Shown: positions 16,024 through 21,882 of the stretch, piece after piece
How the letters are laid out: every line of letters starts with the position of its first letter
Position numbering within the stretch: position 1 is the stretch's first letter
Source: Ophiothrix spiculata
Taxonomy: Eukaryota; Echinodermata; Ophiuroidea; Amphilepidida; Ophiotrichidae
Assembly (NCBI GenBank): GCA_000969725.1
Contig: JXSR01S003875.1
Reading direction: 5' to 3' (one strand)
DNA: 21,882 nucleotides
Program-made: the position numbers and the translations under genes
The notes under the pieces: generated by a model
Database searches by the model: none
What the model was told of the DNA's origin: nothing
What the model saw: only the letters and a program-made list of their open reading frames with translations

Positions 16024-18696
16024 GCTTCCAGTGTAGTGCAGGGAATTTTAAAAGGGGAACTGGGACTCGTCGCCATTTTCTTGTCGTTCATGGAGAAGAG
16101 TTCAAATTGTACCTCCGGATTTGTGGGTGGATTTGTTCAGAAACAGGCCCGATTGTTAGGCAGATTGATGCATACACAGCCTAGCATTTTGTTTCACCGC
16201 AAACCGTGCGGTGTTTTCAGCAGCGTCTACTGCGAATTACCTTGAATTCCGTTTTTTCAAAGAGCCGCAAAAAGCCACGAGGTACAATGATCACCCTACG
16301 CTACGCGACAAGCCAATGTGGCTGCCATCCCATAGGGTTTACTCGACAGGCAAAATAAGCACGGATTCCACTTAATAAATTCCTTGATCCAATGACGTCT
16401 TGCCAAAATGTGTGAGACCTGCAAGTTTACACAGGCTTACGGTCCATCGATGAACTTCACAAAGCAGCTAGCGCTGAGTAGGCGCACGCTCCACATTCGC
16501 TTGCTATATGTCCATCTAGATGGACTACACAGCTCAAATTTGGCTTTTCAGTCCCGGATTTCAGTCTATAACTAAAGGGACCGTTCACAAACAGTCCCCT
16601 TTTTGCATTCACCCCACTACAAGCTACAAGTGTTAGTTAACGGGAGGGAATAATTATTTTGGTGCAAGTTTAAAACACCCCAGAGGAGTCTTTTTCATAT
16701 GGGGGTGTGCCATGTAGACTTTGGGATTTCCACCATTCTCTTTACCTATAAAAGTGTGATTTTGCAACCCATCAACCACTTTTCTGCAAAAAACCCCCAT
16801 CAAATTTGCCCAAAATGAGTCATTTTTAAGGTGATTTTCCAAAAACACCCAAAAAGAACTAGCATATACAAAATGTACCATTATGTGAAAATCTCACTGA
16901 ATGACCCAAATTTTTAAAATGCTCTCAGTGACTCTAATACCAAGGGGTCGCTTAAATACACATGTTATCATCATCAAGTAAGCCTTTCAATATCAAAAGA
17001 GACAGCTTGAGGGCAAAACCTCACAAAATGCATTTTAGAGGCCATGGTCAATTAGTTAAAAAGTAAATTACACTTGTTAAAATAGGGGCCTACACCTTTT
17101 AATTCTGGATTTCAAAATCACTAGACATGTGCTAGAGGCAATTTATTCCAACTGGGATAGGATGATATAAGAATTAGAACTGGAACTCCTTAGAAACCTA
17201 ACATTATATGATTCTTCCCTTGATTTGCCAACCTTCCCTTATCCCAGAGTATTGTATTTAATTATGACCACTGTAAGTAGCGACCAACCAAATTCGACAC
17301 AACTGGGCAAATTAACCACTTGCCAGTTAATGTGTAAAAGGCTATAAGTAAAAAATTATAACTGTTTCTCGTCCAAATTTTTTGGGAAAAAAGGAGGATG
17401 AGGGCAGATTTTTTTTACCCTGTAAATACAGGTCACTCAATTTTAACAGAGTTGAATATGGGAAATCCTGCCAAATAGCCTACGGAACAGATACGCATAG
17501 ACTGCATAAGAGAACATTTCAAGATCAATCAAGAATTGTAGATTGGGAAATAACATGGATTTTCAGTGAAATTTCGGGGGGAGGGGAAAGAAAAAACTTT
17601 TGATACGGCAGTCAAAACGCATGCGCGCGAGGACGAGAAACCATGATATTTTTTTACTTGGGCCTAATGTGTAACCTATGCAATTTGAAAAATGGGTTCT
17701 CTCCCCTTCCTCTATAAACCAACAAGACCTTTGTCTATGGTTAAGGGTTTTTATTAGCCATGGGGAATTTCTGAGCAACTCTTCCTTGTGACTATGGATG
17801 ACCCAATTACTTTTGAAAATGTGTTAAATGGTGGTCAAGTATTCAAGTTGTACATGTACTGATTTATATTTGTTTATGAGCAAATTTAAGGAACATGATC
17901 ACAAATGTGACTGTGCCCCTTCCCTGTATGACCCGGGGCACTATCATAGAGTGGTATGGGTATGTGTGGCCCTCATGACTCCCTATTCAGGCCTTGCATG
18001 TCATTCCCTAGACAATTATTTCAAGCACAATCTGTAGTTCACAAGCCCTATTTTGAAAACGTTTCGCATAACAAGGCCCTTCTTTGAAACTTATTACATG
18101 TAGTTCTAAAGACCCCAAATTTCAAGGAAATTTTTTGCTTCCAAAGCTCATGTTTGTTTACCACCTCCCGCTCTCCCTCCTCAAAAAAAGACTACACCTG
18201 GGACCCGACCCTAACCCTAAACATACCCGAACCCTAACCCTTACCCTAAAATTTCGGGGACCTAAAGTTTACTTGGTCCAATTATTTTCATAAAATGACT
18301 TTTCACCAAAAGTGACCCAGAAAATGACCAGTGTCTATTTAAAACCTAACAATTTTGATCGAAACTAGTCCTGAATGTGTTTGAACATAGTAGGCAAAGT
18401 CAATATTTTGTTGACGTGATCAGCCTTGATTTATCATGATACATAATTATACAAATAACTTGTTTGAACAACTTTGATAGGTCACTACTGATTATAATCT
18501 AAATGAGCTCAAACGTTCAATGCATACATGTGTAGGCACGGTGGCTTTTTCCTTATTTCGATTCAGTTTGTGAAACTTCTAAATGAAAATATGCTAGCCT
18601 AGTAGACATGCTTTAAGGTCTTTATAACTAAGCCCTTAAACCCGTTTACTATCTCCAGACCAGAATCTCCCTGGTAGACCCTCGTGATCTAACAAA
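16024..18696. other. Intergenic region, no gene recognised; repeat-like blocks
   Basis: No open frame here shows a domain or credible exon structure. Positions 16024-16560 are less AT-rich and could be single-copy regulatory sequence. A GGGACCGTTCACAAACAG block near 16578, and the segment to about 16950 with many CACCC/GGGTG words, look like a degenerate dispersed repeat. CCCGGGGCACTAT near 17935 resembles the terminus of the element at 1387-1701. A telomere-like tract is at 18208-18250. Confidence 0.4.
18208..18250. repeat. Degenerate interstitial telomere-like repeat (CCCTAA)n
   Basis: Several CCCTAA-type units occur in a 43-base stretch with small variations (CCCTAACCCTAAA, ACCCTAACCC, TTACCCTAAA). 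Metazoan telomeres are TTAGGG repeats, so this could be a short interstitial tract or simple low-complexity sequence. Confidence 0.6.
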
Positions 18697-18916
18697 ATGG
18701 ATAGGCCTGGATTTGCGTCACTGGTCTTTCTAATTGCTATAATGAGTCATGGTCACCATAGTGTTATATCGACAGAAGAATCACAAATTTCAAACCTGAA
18801 TTCTGGTGGATCTTATGGAACAGTTCTAGATGTAGCTGAAAACAGCTTTGGCTGTTCAACTTTTGTCAGACTGGTTAAGAAGACAGGTTTAGACAAATCC
18901 GTCTTTAATGGAAAAG
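18697..18916 (+). CDS. FAS1 gene coding exon 1 (signal peptide and FAS1 start)
   Basis: The ATG at 18697 sits in a favourable AACAAAATGG context, and an in-frame TGA lies four codons upstream, so it is a good start. The exon ends ...FNGKG at the donor AAAG|GTATGT in phase 1. The first 25 or so residues are hydrophobic, consistent with secretion. Confidence 0.88.
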
Positions 18917-21698
18917 GTATGTAACTTGTAAGGGCATGCTGCAATAATTGGCAAAACGTGACAAAAGGCACTGTCATGAAAATTCATTATTGGCGCAGCG
19001 GTAGTTCCCTCGCCTTGCACCAATGAGGTCCCCGGTTTGAGCCCTGCGCCCGGCGCTTTATGTGCACTTGGTTTTCGGGTTGGCGCAGCGGTAGTTCCCT
19101 CGCCTTGCACCAATGAGGTCCCAGGTTCGAGCCCTGCGCCCGGCGCTTTATGTGCATTTGGTTTTCAGTCCATGCTCGCTTCCGCAGGTTTTTCTCCGGG
19201 TACTCCGGTCTTCCTCCTGCATTTAAAACTGAATTAAAAAAAAAATTGGAGCCCTGTTGAAGATAAGCTTCCTTTAGCTTACTTGGTACCAGTATCAAGT
19301 GGGGTTTCCATGGCGAAAGCCTAAACAAGGTGATTGATTATGATCAATTCTGCCTGCTCCATGCAGTTGACCATAGATGGATTGGGGACATGGGATGGTA
19401 CCATAAAGATCATGTGTGTGCCATTTTAAATTCGGCATGGAAACCAAATTGAGTGTATCTAGGTTTTGCCGATGATCTACATGCAAAGAAATCATTGTGC
19501 CAAAAGTTGATTTTGGTAGGACCCAATACCCCCAATTTGAACTTGTGTGTCTAAATGATGCCGTAACGCCTATACAGGGTGTCCCAATAAAAATGCATCA
19601 CTTTTGTTTTTGATCATATCTCAGAAACCAATGGACAAAAATTAAACCTCTTTTTATAATAATAATTAGTATAGTTTAGTCTTTCATCGGTGAAATTTTG
19701 AGCAAAATCCGTCGAGCCATTCTTGAGAAAACTAGAATTTTGTAAGAAGACTCAATTTTACTCCATTCCAATGGGGTTTACCACAGTAATTTATGTTTAT
19801 AAAGCACATCTTTGGTTACTATTGATAAATTTAATTTAAACTTGCAAAGCAGATACTTCAAGATCCCAAAATATGGAATAGACACTAAAACACAATTTTG
19901 ATATCCTTTTCAGCACTGAAAGTGGCACCGTAATTCAATGTGTTGGTTTTGATGTTTCGCAGCACTAAATAAATAGAAAAAAAAAAAAACGAGTTCATGG
20001 TTTCTCAAGAAAACCAAGGCAGAGATTTCGTTTAATGGAAAGTCTATTTCAGAAACCTTTATATCTTCTAAGATTTAAAAGAAAATCTTTATGACTGTCT
20101 CTCCCTTTACACGTGTTAAAAATATAACATTGTCAACATATTCAAATCAAAATAAAAAGCAGTTATTCACTTCCTCGTGAAAAGTGGAATGTCTCGCGGT
20201 GAATAATTTTGGTACAGTTTTAAGTAAGTTTCAGGCATCTGTGCCTTTCGCATTTCCACAATCCGTTTCCAGATGCCTTCGAGTTCTTATCATCATGTTC
20301 CTGGTCCAATGCGACGTTCTAAATCCGGACAATGAAGGGAGTCGAGTGTCATCAGACAAGCTTTCAAGTTTTAATCAGGTTTATTCAAATTCTAAATTGT
20401 CTGTTGTTGTTGCTATTGTTGTCGTTGTTTTGTAGTTGTTTTCCTGAAAAGGTGTTTATCTCCATGAATAAAATTAGTAGGCCTACTACTGCGGTGACAT
20501 GGTCATGTCAGATCGATGATAGTTGCAAATATGCGTTACTGTGGTAAACTCCATTGGAATGGGGTAAAATTGAGTCTTCTTGCAAAATTCTAGTTTTCTT
20601 AAGAATGGCTCAACAGATTTTGCTCAAAATTTCACCGAGAAAAGACTAAACTATACTAATTATTATTATGAAAAGAGTTTTAATTTTTTTTCATTAGTTT
20701 CTGAGAAATGATCAAAAACAAAAGTGATGCATTTTTATTGGGACACCCTGTAGGCGATGTATGCAGGCTGGTATTTTGGTGTTACCTTCATGTAAGATCA
20801 GGGCTTCATTTTTGAAAAAATGCTGAAGAGCTATAAATTACTCTCCTTAAAGGTTCAAGGAGAGTTGTCAGGAGAGTGATTTGAGGTCACACCATTAGAT
20901 ATTAGCTGTTTTCAGCAGGGTTTTCAGCAGTTTGAGGTGAGCTAAATATTGCTCTCCTAAGAGACCGTTTAGGCGAGCATAGGAGAGCAATCACTCTAGC
21001 TCGCCTTAAAAATGAAGGCCTGAAGATATTCATGAGCTAGACTGTATCAAAAGCTAAATAAACAATAAATGTATTAATTAACAGATTTCATGATAGACTT
21101 ATTTCATGATGTCTTACATGAAGGATGAACCAGAAGTTCAATGTGAGTCAGAGATCGAGTCCACTCACACAAAGACTCACAAAAACAAAATACAAGAGTC
21201 TAAAGAGACTCTCATAAACTGTAAAATAAACTGATTAAAAAGAGAGTCCAAAGACTTGCACAAACTCAGGAGAGTTCAAATGTCCACAAAATTCTACCTT
21301 GGTTTGGTTTTTCTTCTAATGCAATAGTAATGTTCCACTTTTGAAGAACTCAAAAATGGGCTGTCAAACAGGTTGCATACAACTCTGTACACGGGCTTTG
21401 TACATGCAACTGCTACTATAAAATCTGTCTTTACAAACTGAACTAATTTCTCATCAAACATCTTCTGATCTCTACTGCAGGTCCATTCACATTATTTGCC
21501 CCTGCAAATGATGCATTCAATCCTGATATTCTGAGTAAGTTGGAGGCAAACTTGTCATTACTAGAGCAAGTTTTACGCTTTCATTCTACCAATGACGTTC
21601 TGGTGACAGTGAAGGACATCCACCATAACGATTTCCTGTACCCAAGTTGTTTGGCTAATGTCTCCATTAGAACAAATTTCTACATTGAAGGAACCAAA
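18697..21698 (+). CDS. Secreted FAS1 (fasciclin-like) domain protein, first two coding exons; 3' part outside window
   Basis: The join of 18697-18916 and 21481-21698 gives 146 codons. Splicing is phase 1, rebuilding Gly74 from G|GT. The N-terminus FASLVFLIAIMSHGHHSVIS looks like a signal peptide. Residues about 41-146 match a FAS1 domain: TVLDVAENSFGCSTFVRLVKKTGL, then PFTLFAPANDAFNPDIL (the H1-type FAPxNxAF motif), then LLEQVLRFHSTNDVL and NFYIEGTK, leading to the H2 region. FAS1 proteins (periostin, TGFBI, fasciclin relatives) are secreted or surface adhesion proteins. The frame continues past a GTAAGT donor into exons beyond the window, so the number of FAS1 repeats is unknown. No orthology can be assigned. 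Confidence 0.9.
18991..19245 (+). mobile_element. tRNA-derived SINE with duplicated head, in FAS1 intron
   Basis: Two tandem 90-bp units start TGGCGCAGCGGTAGTTCCCT at 18991 and 19081. This matches a Pol III A box. Each has a B-box-like block: GGTTTGAGCCC at 19034 and GGTTCGAGCCC at 19124. Downstream is a body with TTTTTCTCCGGGTACTCCGG, and then a poly(A) run at 19236-19245. The T-arm CAGG/CCTG pairs around the B box. Only the second unit has the canonical TTCGA. No clear target duplication was found. Confidence 0.85.
19573..20752. mobile_element. Tc1/mariner-like element with ~216-bp TIRs and TA TSD, in FAS1 intron
   Basis: The element at 19575-20750 (1176 bp) begins CAGGGTGTCCCAATAAAAAT and ends with the inverse. 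The arms pair over about 216 bp, to GGTTTACCACAGTAA at about 19791 and 20534, with scattered differences. TA flanks both sides. The 740-bp middle has no transposase frame, only short open frames and a (TTG)n-like patch near 20400-20435, so it is non-autonomous. CAGGGTGTCCC-type ends are common in invertebrate Tc1/mariner-group repeats. Confidence 0.85.
20794..21027. mobile_element. hAT-like MITE (CAGGGCTTCATTTTT ends, 5-bp TSD), in FAS1 intron
   Basis: The element at 20799-21022 (224 bp) has ends CAGGGCTTCATTTTT and AAAAATGAAGGCCTG, with one mismatch. The direct repeat AAGAT flanks both sides (20794-20798, 21023-21027). The interior contains several GGAGAG/CTCTCC words that may form secondary structure. 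It shares CAGG ends and a 5-bp target duplication with the bZIP intron 2 element at 8305-8465. Confidence 0.75.
21028..21480 (+). other. 3' end of FAS1 intron 1, GAGTC/GACTC-rich
   Basis: Intronic sequence. Between about 21140 and 21280 there are many GAGTC, GACTC and GAGAGT words in both orientations, giving local hairpin potential but no defined repeat ends. The pyrimidine-rich acceptor of exon 2 closes the stretch. Confidence 0.5.
21481..21698 (+). CDS. FAS1 gene coding exon 2
   Basis: The acceptor is a pyrimidine-rich tract ending TCTACTGCAG, entered in phase 1. The donor is AAA|GTAAGT, leaving phase 0. It encodes GPFTLFAPANDAF and the central FAS1 helices, up to NFYIEGTK. Confidence 0.92.
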
Positions 21699-21882
21699 GT
21701 AAGTCAAAATAGGCCTCTATGAATCTAGGGGAGGCAGGTTTTAAGTAGTACTGCCGAGGAGCTGAAAGTTACCCTTACCAGCCCCAAATTTGGCTGGGTT
21801 TCCCATTGGTGTCTTAACACCTTTGGGAGCTCCATGTGGGTGGAAAGCAATGGCAAACTACCACCTGATACTACTGTTCCAT
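21699..21882 (+). other. Start of FAS1 intron 2, possible dispersed repeat
   Basis: Intron sequence beginning with the GTAAGT donor. The stretch from about 21728, with words such as GCCGAGGAGCTG and GGAAAGCAATGGCAAACTAC, has the look of a dispersed repeat. Its boundaries lie outside the window. Confidence 0.35.

Noticed and set aside
15958-16245. Two overlapping open frames of 95 and 74 codons
   Set aside because: Both start inside the right arm of the MITE at 15861-16021 and have no recognisable domain or splice context.
18991-19142. Functional tRNA genes
   Set aside because: A and B boxes are present, but the D and anticodon arms are not standard and a SINE body and poly(A) follow, so these are SINE heads.
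18889-19328. Minus-strand open frames with repeated residues across the SINE
   Set aside because: The repeated peptide is just the reverse translation of the two tandem SINE heads.

Overview
The window looks like nuclear DNA from a marine invertebrate deuterostome, probably an echinoderm or close relative. This rests on intron-rich genes, an AT-rich background full of short terminal-inverted-repeat (TIR) elements, the recurring word TAGGCCTA, a CR1/L2-like LINE tail and a tRNA-derived SINE. The lineage is an inference from style and was not tested by any search.

Layout. Positions 1-640 hold the 3' end of a non-LTR retrotransposon. Positions 640-7257 have no convincing host gene but contain a dense series of non-autonomous DNA transposons, many with readable TIRs and target-site duplications (TSDs). 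Positions 7258-14944 on the minus strand hold a complete three-exon PAR bZIP transcription factor gene (HLF/TEF/DBP/Pdp1 family, 322 aa). Its splice phases all agree. Intron 2 contains a 784-bp hairpin-forming element. Intron 1 is enlarged by a tandem duplication of about 2.4-2.7 kb that also copied the first 300 nt of exon 2. The duplicate (exon 2') keeps its splice acceptor but has lost its donor. Since duplicating, each copy has gained its own insertion: 11188-11689 in one, 13869-14096 in the other.

Positions 14945-18696 are the divergent intergenic space, with the bZIP promoter side, one palindromic element and other repeat-like sequence. Positions 18697-21698 on the plus strand hold the first two coding exons of a secreted FAS1 (fasciclin-like) protein. 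Its gene continues past the window. Its first intron carries a SINE with a doubled head, a Tc1/mariner-like element with TIRs of about 216 bp, and a small hAT-like element.

The two host genes are divergently oriented, with about 3.75 kb between their start codons. Nothing visible links them functionally. The most unusual biology is the partial exon duplication in the bZIP gene. As read, it could produce a truncated protein without a DNA-binding domain, from an alternative terminal exon with its own polyadenylation signal. A haplotype-collapse or assembly error must be excluded first.
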